Assembly (NCBI RefSeq): GCF_024809975.1
Contig: NZ_JANUDY010000008.1
Location: 124,001-188,000, forward strand
Direction of reading: 5' to 3'
Length of the DNA: 64,000 bases
Source of the DNA: Comamonas sp. BIGb0152
Lineage (GTDB): Bacteria > Pseudomonadota > Gammaproteobacteria > Burkholderiales > Burkholderiaceae_C
Translations under genes and position numbers: made by a program
Notes under the pieces: generated by a model
Database searches by the model: none
What the model saw: only the letters and a program-made list of their open reading frames with translations
What the model was told of the DNA's origin: nothing
Part shown: positions 19,072 to 29,022 of the stretch, piece by piece
Layout: each line of letters starts with the position of its first letter
Numbering within the stretch: the first letter of the stretch is position 1

Positions 19072-19632
19072 ATGACAGTCGCAGAAATCAAGAAGAATCT
19101 CGAAGGCAAGATGGACCAATCGATTGCCGCCTTCAAAAACAACCTGACCAAGATCCGCACCGGCCGCGCCAACCCCGCGCTGCTCGATAGCATTCAGGTG
19201 GACTACTATGGCTCGATGGTGCCTTTGTCCCAAGTGGCCAACGTGGCCTTGGTCGACAGCCGCACCATCAGCGTGACACCCTGGGAAAAAGGCCTGTCTG
19301 CCAAGGTGGAAAAGGCCATTCGCGAAAGCGACCTGGGTCTGAACCCGGCCTCTATGGGCGATCTGATCCGTGTGCCCATGCCGCCGATGAGCGAAGAGCG
19401 CCGCAAGGAAATGACCAAGCTGGTCAAGGCCGAAGGCGAAAACGCCAAAATCGCCATCCGCAACCTGCGCCGCGATGCCAATGAAGGCGTCAAGAAGCTG
19501 GTCAAGGACAAGGAAGCATCCGAGGACGACCAAAAGCGCTCGGAAGCCGATGTGCAGAAGGTCACCGACAAGCACATCCAGTTGATCGACCAACTGGTGG
19601 TCGAGAAAGAAAAAGACATCATGGCGGTTTGA
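19072..19632 (+). CDS. frr: Ribosome recycling factor
   Basis: Dissociates post-termination ribosomes together with EF-G. 186 residues, normal length. Conserved parts are KTRTGRA-like (seen as [14 protein letters not shown]), [14 protein letters not shown] and the C-terminal [11 protein letters not shown]. Start ATG at 19072 with AGGAG 7 nt upstream; an in-frame TTG at 19066 is less likely because it lies too close to the Shine-Dalgarno sequence. Lies 51 nt after pyrH and 29 nt before the uppS start. Confidence 0.97.
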   Translation: MTVAEIKKNLEGKMDQSIAAFKNNLTKIRTGRANPALLDSIQVDYYGSMVPLSQVANVALVDSRTISVTPWEKGLSAKVEKAIRESDLGLNPASMGDLIRVPMPPMSEERRKEMTKLVKAEGENAKIAIRNLRRDANEGVKKLVKDKEASEDDQKRSEADVQKVTDKHIQLIDQLVVEKEKDIMAV

Positions 19633-19661
19633 TCCGCCTCGATGGATCTGTTTTCTCTCGC

Positions 19662-20375
19662 ATGACTGCAGCTGTAATACCCCACCACATCGCCATCGTG
19701 ATGGATGGCAATGGCCGCTGGGCCAAGCGCCGGTTCTTGCCGCGCCTGGCTGGCCACAAGCAAGGCGTTGATGCGCTGCGCCGCTGTGCCAAGGCCTGCG
19801 CGGAGCGGGGCGTCAAGGTGCTGACCGTGTTTGCCTTTTCTTCCGAGAACTGGAACCGGCCCACCGACGAAGTCGATGGCCTGATGAATCTGCTGGCAGG
19901 CGCCCTGGCCAAGGAAGTGCCCTCGCTGGCGCGCGATGGCATTCGTTTGTTCTTTGTGGGCGACCGGGCGTCTTTGTCGGCCAAGGTGCAGGCCGGCCTT
20001 GCGCAAGCAGAGGCAGCCACGGCACACAATGAGCGCATGGTGCTCAATGTCTGCTTCAACTATGGCGGCCGCTGGGATATTGCCCAGGCGGCAGCCAAGC
20101 TGGTGGCGGCCCAGCAGCCGATCACCGAGATGGCCATGAACCAGGCGATGGCGCTGGCCCATGTGCCGGACCCGGACCTGCTGATTCGCACCGGCGGTGA
20201 GATGCGCATCAGCAATTTTCTGCTCTGGCAGTCGGCCTACTCGGAGCTGTATTTCAGCGACAAGTGGTGGCCCGATTTTGATGAGCAGGCCCTGGATGCG
20301 GCGATTGCCGAGTTCCAGCAGCGCGAGCGGCGCTTTGGCAAGACCTCGGAGCAGCTGGCTCCATCCCCTGCTTAG
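19662..20375 (+). CDS. uppS: Isoprenyl transferase (undecaprenyl diphosphate synthase)
   Basis: Cis-prenyltransferase making undecaprenyl diphosphate, the lipid carrier for peptidoglycan and O-antigen. 237 residues. Motifs: IAIVMDGNGRWAKRR with catalytic Asp15, FAFSSENWNRP, and DLLIRTGGEMRISNFLLWQ with YSELYF following. ATG at 19662 chosen; a TTG at 19629 overlapping the frr stop is possible but adds 11 residues not typical of the family. First gene of the envelope series that runs to rnhB. Confidence 0.95.
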   Translation: MTAAVIPHHIAIVMDGNGRWAKRRFLPRLAGHKQGVDALRRCAKACAERGVKVLTVFAFSSENWNRPTDEVDGLMNLLAGALAKEVPSLARDGIRLFFVGDRASLSAKVQAGLAQAEAATAHNERMVLNVCFNYGGRWDIAQAAAKLVAAQQPITEMAMNQAMALAHVPDPDLLIRTGGEMRISNFLLWQSAYSELYFSDKWWPDFDEQALDAAIAEFQQRERRFGKTSEQLAPSPA

Positions 20376-20437
20376 TGCGCACATGACTGGTACCTGCCTC
20401 GGCGGGCCCCAGTCTTCTTTTTTTCCAGGAGAACCAT

Positions 20438-21292
20438 TTGCTCAAACAACGCATTCTCACGGCCATCGTTCTCCTGTTGATTCTGGTGCCGGCCATTGTG
20501 GCTGGCAACCCCGTTCCCTTTGCCGCGCTGATGCTGTTGGCTGTGGTGGCCGCTGCCTGGGAATGGGCGCGTCTCAACGGCTTGAAAGCTGTGGCCAGCT
20601 ATGGCCTGGCTGCGCTGGCCTTGCTGATGTGTGGCGCCGCCTGGGCCATGGGCTGGACGCAGGCCGCACTGCCGCAGCTGTGGCTGGTGGCGGGTGCTGC
20701 CTGGGTGCTGGTCGCGGCCTATCTGCTCAAGGCCGGGGTGCCTGGCTGGGCACCTATCCCCCGCGCGCTGCGCCTGGTGGTGGGTGTGCTGGCGCTGTGG
20801 GTGGCCTGGCTGGCGATCGCCCAGGCCAAGTGGATGGGGGTGAATTTTCTGCTGTCGGTGTTTGCCTTGGTCTGGATGGCCGATATCGGTGCCTATTTTG
20901 CAGGCCGCCAGTTTGGCCTGCGGTTTACCAAGAGCAAGCTCGCTCCGGCGATCAGCCCTGGCAAAAGCTGGGAAGGCGTTTGGGGCGGTGCACTGGGTGT
21001 TGTGCTGATGGCTTTGGTATGGAGCTGGGCGGACCGCCATGTCGGCGCGCAAGTACCCAGTCTGTATAGCCGCTTGTGGGATTTCTCGCCTTGGCTGATG
21101 GTGCTGGCCTGCGTGTTTCTGGCCGGTATGAGCGTGGCGGGTGACCTGGTGGAGTCACTGGTCAAGCGCAGTGCCGGCATGAAGGACAGCAGCCATCTGC
21201 TGCCTGGCCACGGCGGCGTGCTCGACCGCATCGATGCCATCTTGCCAGCGGTACCGCTGGCGCTGATGCTGCTGCAATTTTTGGATAAGTGA
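20438..21292 (+). CDS. cdsA: Phosphatidate cytidylyltransferase
   Basis: Integral membrane enzyme converting phosphatidate and CTP to CDP-diacylglycerol, precursor of all phospholipids. 284 residues with about eight membrane helices. The C-terminal CdsA signature is clear (SLVKRSAGMKDSSHLLPGHG then GVLDRIDA), with WMADIGAYFAGR before it. The start is TTG at 20438 after CCAGGAG. The stop TGA overlaps a possible GTG start of dxr by three bases, which favours translational coupling. Confidence 0.95.
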   Translation: MLKQRILTAIVLLLILVPAIVAGNPVPFAALMLLAVVAAAWEWARLNGLKAVASYGLAALALLMCGAAWAMGWTQAALPQLWLVAGAAWVLVAAYLLKAGVPGWAPIPRALRLVVGVLALWVAWLAIAQAKWMGVNFLLSVFALVWMADIGAYFAGRQFGLRFTKSKLAPAISPGKSWEGVWGGALGVVLMALVWSWADRHVGAQVPSLYSRLWDFSPWLMVLACVFLAGMSVAGDLVESLVKRSAGMKDSSHLLPGHGGVLDRIDAILPAVPLALMLLQFLDK

Positions 21293-21300
21293 AACTCGCG

Positions 21301-22479
21301 ATGACCATGCAAGTTACCGTGCTCGGATCGACGGGCTCGATTGGAACCAATACCCTGGACGTGGTGGCGCGCCACCCCGATCTCTACCAGGTGTTCGCCT
21401 TGAGCGCGCACTCGCGCGCCGACCTGATGCTGGCGCAGTGCCTGCAGTTCCAGCCGCGCTATGCGGTGATGACCAGTGCCACGGCCGCGCGTGCCTTGCG
21501 CGAAGGCCTGCAACAGGCGGGCAGCCGGGTCGAGGTGCTGGAGGGCGAAGCGGCGCTGGAGATGGTGGCCTCCCACAGCGATGTGCATGCGGTGATGGCG
21601 GCCATTGTGGGTGCGGCTGGCCTGCGCCCTGCGGTGGCGGCGGCCAAGGCGGGCAAGCGTTTGATGCTGGCCAACAAAGAGGCTTTGGTGGTCGGCGGCC
21701 AGCTCTTCATGGATGCCGTCACCGATGGTGGCGCGACCTTGCTGCCGATCGACAGCGAGCATTCGGCCATCTTTCAGTGCCTGCCGGAAGACCCGGCGGT
21801 CTGGCCTGCGCGGGTGGACCACATCATCCTGACCGCATCGGGTGGCCCGTTTCGCACCCGTGATCCCGCCACTTTGCGCGATGTAACGCCGCAGCAGGCG
21901 GGCAACCACCCCAACTTTGCGATGGGCCGCAAGATATCCATCGATTCGGCCACGATGATGAACAAGGCGCTTGAAGTCATTGAGGCGCGTTGGCTGTTCA
22001 ATCTGCAGCCCGAGCAGATCAAGGTGGTCATCCATCCGCAGCAGATTGTGCACTCCATGGTGCAGTTTTGCGATGCCTCGGTACTGGCCCAGCTGGGCAC
22101 GCCCGACATGCGCGTGCCCATTGCTTGCGGCCTGGCCTGGCCCAAGCGGGTGGCCAGTGGCGCGGCACCGCTCGATTTCGTCAAGCTGGCGGCATTGACC
22201 TTTGAAGAGGCCGATGCCCACCGGTTTCCGGGGCTGCACCTGTCTTGGCAGGCCTTGCGCGCCCCGCAGGGTACGACCACCGTGCTCAATGCCGCCAACG
22301 AGGTGGCCGTGGCCGCTTTCCTCGATGGCCGCATGCGCTTTGACCAGATCTACCAGGTCAATGCGCAGGCGCTGGAAGGGGTGCAGCCCCAGGCGCCGGA
22401 CAGCATTGATGCGCTGCTGGCGCTCGATGTGGAAGTGCGCGCCTACGCCGAAACCTGTATCTCGGAGCTGGCGGTTTGA
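21301..22479 (+). CDS. dxr: 1-deoxy-D-xylulose 5-phosphate reductoisomerase
   Basis: NADPH-dependent enzyme of the MEP isoprenoid pathway (IspC), feeding IPP to UppS encoded upstream. NADPH motif TVLGSTGSIGTNTLD at the N-terminus, LANKEALVVGG, metal-binding DSEHSAIFQCL, and the flexible-loop region LTASGGPFRT. 392 residues from the ATG at 21301. Alternative starts are GTG 21289, overlapping cdsA, and ATG 21307; all keep the NADPH motif intact. Confidence 0.95.
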   Translation: MTMQVTVLGSTGSIGTNTLDVVARHPDLYQVFALSAHSRADLMLAQCLQFQPRYAVMTSATAARALREGLQQAGSRVEVLEGEAALEMVASHSDVHAVMAAIVGAAGLRPAVAAAKAGKRLMLANKEALVVGGQLFMDAVTDGGATLLPIDSEHSAIFQCLPEDPAVWPARVDHIILTASGGPFRTRDPATLRDVTPQQAGNHPNFAMGRKISIDSATMMNKALEVIEARWLFNLQPEQIKVVIHPQQIVHSMVQFCDASVLAQLGTPDMRVPIACGLAWPKRVASGAAPLDFVKLAALTFEEADAHRFPGLHLSWQALRAPQGTTTVLNAANEVAVAAFLDGRMRFDQIYQVNAQALEGVQPQAPDSIDALLALDVEVRAYAETCISELAV

Positions 22480-22534
22480 GAGGGCTATTGCCCGCCTCAG
22501 TAGAATCGCGTTTTTGATAGCAAGGACTTGAGCA

Positions 22535-23896
22535 ATGTTGACCGTTGTCGCATTCGTCGTTGCGCTGGCCATCTTGATCGCCGTGCACGAATATGGCCAC
22601 TACCGCGTGGCGGTGGCCTGTGGCGTGAAAGTACTGCGTTTTTCGCTGGGCTTTGGCCGCCCCTTGCTGCGCTGGAAGAAGAAGGGCGCAGACACTGAAT
22701 TTGTCATCAGCGCCATCCCGCTGGGCGGCTATGTGCGCATGCTCGATGAGCGTGAGGCGCCGGTCGCTGCCGAGGAGCGCCACCTGGCCTTCAATGTGCA
22801 GCCGCTGCGTGCGCGTGCTGCCATTGTGGCCGCAGGCCCGCTTGCCAACCTGTTGCTGGCTGTGCTCTTGTATGCCTGCGTGAACTGGGTGGGTGTGCGC
22901 GAGCCCGCTGCCATTGTGGGCACGCCACCTGCCGCCAGCCTGCTGGCCCAAGCGGGTATGCAAGGTGGTGAAGAAATTGTGTCTATGGGTTTCCCCGATG
23001 CGGAGCCCGAAGCCGTGCGTTCGCTGGATGACCTGCGCTGGTTTGTGGCGCAAGCGGCACTGAGCGGCAAGGATGTGGCACTGAGCGCCCGCCCGGGTGC
23101 TGGTGCGGCAGAGCGCAGCTACCGGCTGCCTTTGTCCAGCATCGATGCGCGCGAAGCGGATGCCAAGTTGCTCGAAAAAATTGGTCTGACCCACCCCTGG
23201 ACCGATGCGGTGCTGGGCGATTTTGAGGCCGGCAGCGCCGCTGCGCAATCGGCCCTGCGCAAGGGCGACAAAGTGCTGTCGATCGACGGCGCGCGCGTAG
23301 GCGATGGTGGCGAGCTGCGCCGCATGATTCGTGCCTCGGGCCAGCAAGCAGTGCCTGCCGTGCAGGACTGGCTGGTTTCGCGCAATGGCGCGCAACTGCA
23401 TGTGCCCGTACAGCTGGCGCAAAGCGAAGACGGGGGCAGCAAGATTGGGCGCCTGGGCGCTTATATTGGCGCGCCACCGGCCATGGTGGATGTGCGCTAT
23501 GGCCTGTGGGAAGGCCTGGCCAAGGGCGCACAGAAAACCTGGGAAGTCTCGGCACTCACCGTCAAGATGATGGCCAAGATGGTGATCGGCCAGGCCTCGT
23601 TGCAGAACATCAGCGGGCCGCTGACGATTGCCGAATACGCAGGCAAATCTGCTGAAATCGGACTGACCCAGTACCTGGCCTTCCTGGCGCTCATCAGCGT
23701 GAGCTTGGGCGTGCTCAATCTGCTGCCGCTGCCGGTGCTCGATGGTGGCCACCTGATGTATTATCTTTGGGAGGCTGTCACCGGCAAGCCACCCACCCTG
23801 CAATGGATGGAGCGCTTGCAAAAAGGCGGTATAGCCGTTTTGCTGCTCATGATGTGCATTGCGTTCTTTAACGATTTGTCTCGGCTCTTGGGCTGA
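22535..23896 (+). CDS. rseP: Site-2 intramembrane zinc protease RseP
   Basis: Regulated intramembrane protease that cleaves anti-sigma factor RseA after DegS, releasing sigma-E. 453 residues. The zinc motif HEYGH is at residues 18-22 inside the first membrane helix. Two PDZ domains lie in the middle (GxLANLLLAV precedes them), and LPLPVLDGGHL in the third helix carries the third zinc ligand region. ATG at 22535 with AAGGA upstream. It is directly followed by bamA, a standard sigma-E-linked arrangement. Confidence 0.96.
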   Translation: MLTVVAFVVALAILIAVHEYGHYRVAVACGVKVLRFSLGFGRPLLRWKKKGADTEFVISAIPLGGYVRMLDEREAPVAAEERHLAFNVQPLRARAAIVAAGPLANLLLAVLLYACVNWVGVREPAAIVGTPPAASLLAQAGMQGGEEIVSMGFPDAEPEAVRSLDDLRWFVAQAALSGKDVALSARPGAGAAERSYRLPLSSIDAREADAKLLEKIGLTHPWTDAVLGDFEAGSAAAQSALRKGDKVLSIDGARVGDGGELRRMIRASGQQAVPAVQDWLVSRNGAQLHVPVQLAQSEDGGSKIGRLGAYIGAPPAMVDVRYGLWEGLAKGAQKTWEVSALTVKMMAKMVIGQASLQNISGPLTIAEYAGKSAEIGLTQYLAFLALISVSLGVLNLLPLPVLDGGHLMYYLWEAVTGKPPTLQWMERLQKGGIAVLLLMMCIAFFNDLSRLLG

Positions 23897-23943
23897 CTTT
23901 CTTGGCACTGCTGCATAATGAGCGGCTCTGGTTGCTATCACAA

Positions 23944-26241
23944 ATGACATATTCCATCCCTTCTTCGCTTCTTCGCAAGACCACGGCTGCAGCTGCGTTG
24001 ATGCTGCTTGCCAAGCTGTCGTGGGCTTTGGACCCATTTACCATTCAGGACATCCGTGTCGAAGGCCTCCAACGCGTAGAGCCCGGCACGATCTTCGCGT
24101 CCATGCCTTTGCATGTAGGCGACGACTACAACGATGAAAAGGGTTCCGCCGCGATCCGTGCCCTGTTCGCGCTGGGCCTGTTCAAGGACGTTCGGCTCGA
24201 AGCCAACGGCACGGTGCTGGTGGTCGTGGTCGAAGAACGCCCCACCATTGCCAACGTCGACTTCCTGGGCACCAAAGAGTTCGACAAGGACGCGATGAAG
24301 AAGGCCATGCGTGATGTGGGCCTGACCGAAGGCCGGCCTTACGACAAAGCCCTGACTGATCGTGCCGAGCAAGAGCTCAAGCGCCAGTACATCAACAAGA
24401 GCCTGTATGCGGCCGAAGTGGTGACCACGGTCACCCCTATCGAGCGCAACCGGGTCAACCTGACCTTTACCGTCACCGAAGGTGATGCGGCCAAGATCAA
24501 GGAAATCCATATCTCCGGCAACAAGGACTTCAAGGAATCGACCTTGACGGACCTGTTTGACCAGGACACCGGTGGCTGGCTCAGCTGGTACACCAAGAGC
24601 GACCGCTACTCCAGCTCCAAGTTCAATGCCGATCTGGAGACGCTCAAGTCCTACTACCTCTCGCGCGGCTACCTGGAGTTCCGCATCGAGTCGACCGAAG
24701 TGTCGATCTCGCCGGACAAGGAGCGCATCTCCATCAATCTGCAGGTCTATGAAGGCCCCAAGTATGTGGTCTCGGGCGTCAAGCTCGAAGGCAACTACCT
24801 GGAGCGCGAGGACGAGTTCAAGTCGCTGATCTCGATCAAGCCCGGTGAGCCCTACAACGCCGACCGCGTGACCGAAACCACCAAGCGTTTCACGGACCAC
24901 TTCGGCAGCTTTGGCTACGCCTTCTCGCGTGTCGAGGCTGTGCCTGAGATCGATCGCGAAAACAACCGCGTTGATCTGGTGCTCAAGGCCGAGCCCTCGC
25001 GCCGTGCCTATGTGCGCCGTGTCAATGTGGCGGGCAACAACCGCACCCGTGACGAAGTGGTGCGCCGCGAGATTCGCCAGTACGAAGCATCCTGGTATGA
25101 CTCGGACAAGATCAAGCTGTCGCGTGACCGTGTGGACCGTCTGGGCTTCTTCAACGATGTCTCGGTGGACACCCAGGAAGTGCCTGGCGCACCCGACCAG
25201 GTCGATGTGACCATGACCGTGCAGGAAAAGCCCACGGGCTCGCTGCAACTGGGCGCGGGTTACTCCAGCGCCGAGAAGGTCTCGCTGACCTTTGGTATCA
25301 AGCAGGAAAACGTCTTTGGTTCGGGCAACTACCTGGGCATTGACGTGAACACCAGCAAGTACCACCGTACCTTGGTGGTGAGCACCACCGATCCGTACTT
25401 CACGCCGGACGGTATCTCGCGCACCTATGACATGTACTACCGCACCGACCGTCCTTATGACGAGCAGGGCGGTAACTACCAGATCGTGACCACGGGCGGT
25501 AGCGTGCGCTTTGGCATTCCGTTCAGCGAGTCCGACACCATCTATGTGGGCGGCGGCCTGGAAAATACCCGCATCAAGCTGGGTACCAATATGCCGGCCG
25601 CTTACCTGGACTACGCAACGCGCTATGGCGACACCAGCCTGAACTTCCCGCTGACCCTGGGTTGGTCGCGCGACAGCCGGGACAGCGCGCTGGCACCTAA
25701 TTCAGGACGGCTGCAGAAGCTCAGCTCCGAGTGGTCGCTGTTTGGTGATGCCCGTTATCTGAAGGGCAACTACCAAATCCAGCAGTACCTGCCTTTGAAC
25801 AAGCGCTACACCATTGCGCTCAATGGTGAAGCGGGCTGGGGCAAGGGCATGGGCGGCCGTGTCTTCCCCGTGTTCAAGAACTACTTCTCCGGTGGTCTGG
25901 GCTCGGTGCGCGGCTTTGAGCAAAATACCCTGGGTCCCCGTGACGTGACCGGTGCTACCCTGGGTGGTGCCAAGAAGGTCACTTTGAATGCCGAGTTCAT
26001 CGGCCCCATGCCAGGTACCGGCAATGACCGCACCTTCCGCTGGTTCGCGTTTGTGGACGCCGGTAATGTCTGGGGTGATGAGCAGGATTTGAAACTGAAT
26101 GAAATGCGTGCGTCTGCAGGTATCGGGTTGAGCTGGATTTCCCCACTGGGACCGCTGCGATTGGCGTATGCTCAGCCAATTCGCAAATTCACAGGCGATA
26201 AAATCCAGAAATTGCAATTCCAAATCGGAACATCTTTCTAA
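23944..26241 (+). CDS. bamA: Outer membrane protein assembly factor BamA
   Basis: Central Omp85 component of the BAM complex inserting beta-barrel proteins. Signal peptide at about residues 1-28 (ends LSWALD), five POTRA domains (first FTIQDIRVEGLQRVEPGTIF), then a 16-strand barrel. The loop-6 signature VRGFE is near residue 655, and the last strand ends in Phe (QFQIGTSF). 765 residues from ATG 23944. An upstream in-frame TTG at 23902 would spoil the signal peptide. Its stop overlaps the ompH start (TAATG). Confidence 0.97.
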   Translation: MTYSIPSSLLRKTTAAAALMLLAKLSWALDPFTIQDIRVEGLQRVEPGTIFASMPLHVGDDYNDEKGSAAIRALFALGLFKDVRLEANGTVLVVVVEERPTIANVDFLGTKEFDKDAMKKAMRDVGLTEGRPYDKALTDRAEQELKRQYINKSLYAAEVVTTVTPIERNRVNLTFTVTEGDAAKIKEIHISGNKDFKESTLTDLFDQDTGGWLSWYTKSDRYSSSKFNADLETLKSYYLSRGYLEFRIESTEVSISPDKERISINLQVYEGPKYVVSGVKLEGNYLEREDEFKSLISIKPGEPYNADRVTETTKRFTDHFGSFGYAFSRVEAVPEIDRENNRVDLVLKAEPSRRAYVRRVNVAGNNRTRDEVVRREIRQYEASWYDSDKIKLSRDRVDRLGFFNDVSVDTQEVPGAPDQVDVTMTVQEKPTGSLQLGAGYSSAEKVSLTFGIKQENVFGSGNYLGIDVNTSKYHRTLVVSTTDPYFTPDGISRTYDMYYRTDRPYDEQGGNYQIVTTGGSVRFGIPFSESDTIYVGGGLENTRIKLGTNMPAAYLDYATRYGDTSLNFPLTLGWSRDSRDSALAPNSGRLQKLSSEWSLFGDARYLKGNYQIQQYLPLNKRYTIALNGEAGWGKGMGGRVFPVFKNYFSGGLGSVRGFEQNTLGPRDVTGATLGGAKKVTLNAEFIGPMPGTGNDRTFRWFAFVDAGNVWGDEQDLKLNEMRASAGIGLSWISPLGPLRLAYAQPIRKFTGDKIQKLQFQIGTSF

Positions 26242-26762
26242 TGAAAACCGTATCTCGTTCTTTCCCATTGCTGGTGTTGGCAGCAGCGCTGTCTTTTGGC
26301 GCTGCAGCGCAGGCCCAAGAGTTCAAGGCAGGTTTTGTCAATACGGATCGTATCTTCCGCGAAGCCAACGCCGCCAAGGCTGCACAAACCAAGCTGGAGG
26401 CAGAGTTCTCCAAGCGTGAAAAAGACCTGCTGGACCAAGGCAACGTCCTGAAGACGGCTGGTGAGAAGTTCGAGCGCGACGCGCCGACCCTCTCTGAAAG
26501 CCAACGCGTGACGCGCCAGCGCCAGCTGGTGGACCAGGACCGTGAATTCCAGCGCAAGCGCCGCGAATTCCAGGAAGACCTGAGCGCTCGCAAGAGCGAA
26601 GAGCTGTCGCAGGTGCTTGAGCGTGCCAACAAGGTCGTCAAGCAAGTGGCAGAACAGGAAAAGTACGATGTGGTGCTGCAAGAGGCGGTCTACATCAACC
26701 CCAAGTTCGACATCACTGAAAAAGTTCTGAAGGCGCTGAACGCGACTGCCGCTGGCAAATAA
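26241..26762 (+). CDS. ompH: OmpH/Skp family periplasmic chaperone
   Basis: Periplasmic holdase delivering unfolded outer-membrane proteins to BAM. 173 residues with an N-terminal signal peptide (about 1-25, cut after AQAQ), then [12 protein letters not shown] typical of Skp/OmpH, and two long charged coiled-coil helices (about 45-145) forming the tentacles of the trimer. The start overlaps the bamA stop by one base, implying coupling. Confidence 0.93.
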   Translation: MKTVSRSFPLLVLAAALSFGAAAQAQEFKAGFVNTDRIFREANAAKAAQTKLEAEFSKREKDLLDQGNVLKTAGEKFERDAPTLSESQRVTRQRQLVDQDREFQRKRREFQEDLSARKSEELSQVLERANKVVKQVAEQEKYDVVLQEAVYINPKFDITEKVLKALNATAAGK

Positions 26763-26775
26763 GGCAGAGGTACGC

Positions 26776-27762
26776 GTGAGTCTGCAGCTAGCACAGATCA
26801 TTGAGGTCCTGGGAGGCCAGCTTGAACAGGCGGACCCCAGCCTGGAAATCCAGGCGATTGCCTCGCTCGAAGATGCGGGCCCCCAGGACTTTAGTTTTCT
26901 CAGCAATCCCAAGCTGCAGGCGCAAATGCTCGCGTCCCGGGCGGGCTGCATCGCAGTCAGCCCGCAGATGCAAGCCCAGGCCCGCCAGCGTGGCGGCGCT
27001 TACTTGGTGGTCGACAACCCCTACCTTTTCTTTGCACGGCTGACGCAGCTGTGGCGCAAGCACCATGCGATACGCCCCATGCCCGCGGGCATACACCCCT
27101 CTGCCGTGGTGGAGGAGGGTGCCGTGATTCACCCCACTGTCTCGGTAGGCCCGCTGTGCCATGTGGCCAGTGGTGCCGTGATTGGCGCGGGTTCGGTGCT
27201 GACATCACGCGTCAGCATTGGTGCTGATTGTGTGCTGGGCGAGCGGGTGCTGGTGCAGCCCGGCGCCGTGATTGGCGGTGATGGTTTTGGCTTTGCCAGT
27301 GACCAGGGGCGCTGGATCAAGATCGAGCAACTCGGCGGTGTGCAAATTGGCGATGATGTGGAAATTGGCGCCAATACCTGCATTGATCGTGGAGCGCTGC
27401 GCGACACCGTGATTGCCAACGGCGTCAAGATCGACAACCAGGTACAGATCGGCCACAACGTGGAGATCGGTGAGCATTCGGCCATGGCCGGCTGCGTTGG
27501 CATTGCAGGCAGCGCCAAAATTGGCCGCCATTGCACCGTCGGGGGGGCCGGAATGATTCTGGGTCACCTGGAAATCGCCGACAATGTGCATATCTCGGCG
27601 GCCACCGTGGTCAGTCGTTCGATCAGACAGCCGGGCCAGTACACCGGCTTCTTCCCCATCGACGACAATGGCAGCTGGGAGAAGAACGCCGCTACCCTAA
27701 AACATCTCCATGCGTTGAGGGACCGAATCAAGGCCTTGGAGCAAACTCAGAAAAACGGCTAA
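26776..27762 (+). CDS. lpxD: UDP-3-O-acylglucosamine N-acyltransferase
   Basis: Third enzyme of lipid A synthesis, adding the N-linked hydroxyacyl chain. 328 residues: an N-terminal uridine-binding domain, then a left-handed beta-helix of hexapeptide repeats (for example [30 protein letters not shown]), and a C-terminal helix. The catalytic-His region is [16 protein letters not shown]. The start is GTG at 26776 after AGAGG. It sits between ompH and fabZ. Confidence 0.96.
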   Translation: MSLQLAQIIEVLGGQLEQADPSLEIQAIASLEDAGPQDFSFLSNPKLQAQMLASRAGCIAVSPQMQAQARQRGGAYLVVDNPYLFFARLTQLWRKHHAIRPMPAGIHPSAVVEEGAVIHPTVSVGPLCHVASGAVIGAGSVLTSRVSIGADCVLGERVLVQPGAVIGGDGFGFASDQGRWIKIEQLGGVQIGDDVEIGANTCIDRGALRDTVIANGVKIDNQVQIGHNVEIGEHSAMAGCVGIAGSAKIGRHCTVGGAGMILGHLEIADNVHISAATVVSRSIRQPGQYTGFFPIDDNGSWEKNAATLKHLHALRDRIKALEQTQKNG

Positions 27763-27774
27763 GCCGAGTTCACA

Positions 27775-28215
27775 ATGATGGATATTCAAGCAATTCTCAA
27801 GCAGCTGCCTCACCGCTACCCCTTCTTGCTGGTGGATCGCGTGCAGGAGCTTGAGCGCAACACTCGCATCAAGGCAATCAAGAACGTCACGTTCAACGAG
27901 CCGTTCTTCACCGGTCATTTCCCCGGGCGCCCTGTCATGCCTGGTGTGCTGATCCTGGAGGCGCTGGCCCAGGCGGCTGGCCTGCTGGCGTTCGATGCCA
28001 TGGGCCAGGTGCCTGACGAGAACAATATCTACTACTTCGTGGGTATTGATTCCGCCCGTTTCAAGCGTCCTGTGGTGCCGGGAGACCAGCTGGTGCTGGA
28101 GATCACCATTGACCGCGTGCGTGGTGGTATCTGGAAGTTCAATGCCGTGGCCAGCGTCGAAGGCGAAGTGGCCGCCGAAGCGCAGCTGATGTGTACCATG
28201 CGCCACGTGGAATAG
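27775..28215 (+). CDS. fabZ: 3-hydroxyacyl-[ACP] dehydratase FabZ
   Basis: Dehydratase of fatty-acid elongation with a hot-dog fold, 146 residues. Active-site stretch [20 protein letters not shown] carries the catalytic His and Glu; the N-terminal [13 protein letters not shown] is typical. Two adjacent ATGs (27775, 27778) are possible starts. It competes with LpxA for 3-hydroxyacyl-ACP, and the two genes are 6 nt apart. Confidence 0.97.
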   Translation: MMDIQAILKQLPHRYPFLLVDRVQELERNTRIKAIKNVTFNEPFFTGHFPGRPVMPGVLILEALAQAAGLLAFDAMGQVPDENNIYYFVGIDSARFKRPVVPGDQLVLEITIDRVRGGIWKFNAVASVEGEVAAEAQLMCTMRHVE

Positions 28216-28221
28216 CGGTAG

Positions 28222-29022
28222 ATGACGGCGGTCAGTCCCATCCACCCCACGGCGATCATTGACCCTGCGGCCCAGTTGCACCCCACGGTGTCAGTTGGGC
28301 CGTACGCAGTTATTGGCCCCCAGGTTCGCATCGGCGCCAACACCAAAGTAGGTTCGCACTGCGTGATCGAGGGCATCACCACGATCGGTGAGTCCAACCA
28401 AATCCATGCACATGCCGCGCTCGGCGGCGTGCCGCAAGACAAAAAATATGCCGGCGAGCCGACCCGCTTGGAGATCGGCGACCGCAACACCATCCGCGAG
28501 TTCTGCACCTTCAACACCGGCACCGCCCAGGATGGCGGGGTGACGCGGATCGGTGATGACAACTGGATCATGGCCTATGTGCATATCGCCCATGACTGCC
28601 AGGTCGGCAACCAGACCATTTTGGCCAACAATGCGACCTTGGCAGGCCATGTGCATGTGTCCGACTGGGCGATCATTGGCGGCCTCTCGGGGGTGCACCA
28701 GTACACCAAGGTGGGCGCCCATGTGATGGCGGGCTTTGCCAGCCATATCAGCCAGGATGTGCCGCCTTTTTGCATGGTCGATGGCCACCCGCTGGCAGTG
28801 CGTGGCCTCAACCTGGAAGGCCTGCGCCGGCGCGGCTTCAGTGCCGAGCGCCTGGCCGTCATCAAGCAAGCCTACCGTGTGGTTTACCGCAGTGGCTTGA
28901 CCTTGCAGGCGGCGATAGAGGCTCTCGACAATCTGCACAGCAGCTGCGAGGCGGAAGCCCAGGCCGATGTACAGCTCATGCTGGATTTTCTGCAGCAATC
29001 CAAGCGCGGTATCGTGCGCTGA
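28222..29022 (+). CDS. lpxA: UDP-N-acetylglucosamine acyltransferase
   Basis: First enzyme of lipid A synthesis. 266 residues with hexapeptide repeats forming a beta-helix ([20 protein letters not shown]), the catalytic His in [13 protein letters not shown], then [18 protein letters not shown] and a helical C-terminus. ATG at 28222. Stop TGA overlaps the lpxB ATG by one base (TGATG). Confidence 0.97.
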   Translation: MTAVSPIHPTAIIDPAAQLHPTVSVGPYAVIGPQVRIGANTKVGSHCVIEGITTIGESNQIHAHAALGGVPQDKKYAGEPTRLEIGDRNTIREFCTFNTGTAQDGGVTRIGDDNWIMAYVHIAHDCQVGNQTILANNATLAGHVHVSDWAIIGGLSGVHQYTKVGAHVMAGFASHISQDVPPFCMVDGHPLAVRGLNLEGLRRRGFSAERLAVIKQAYRVVYRSGLTLQAAIEALDNLHSSCEAEAQADVQLMLDFLQQSKRGIVR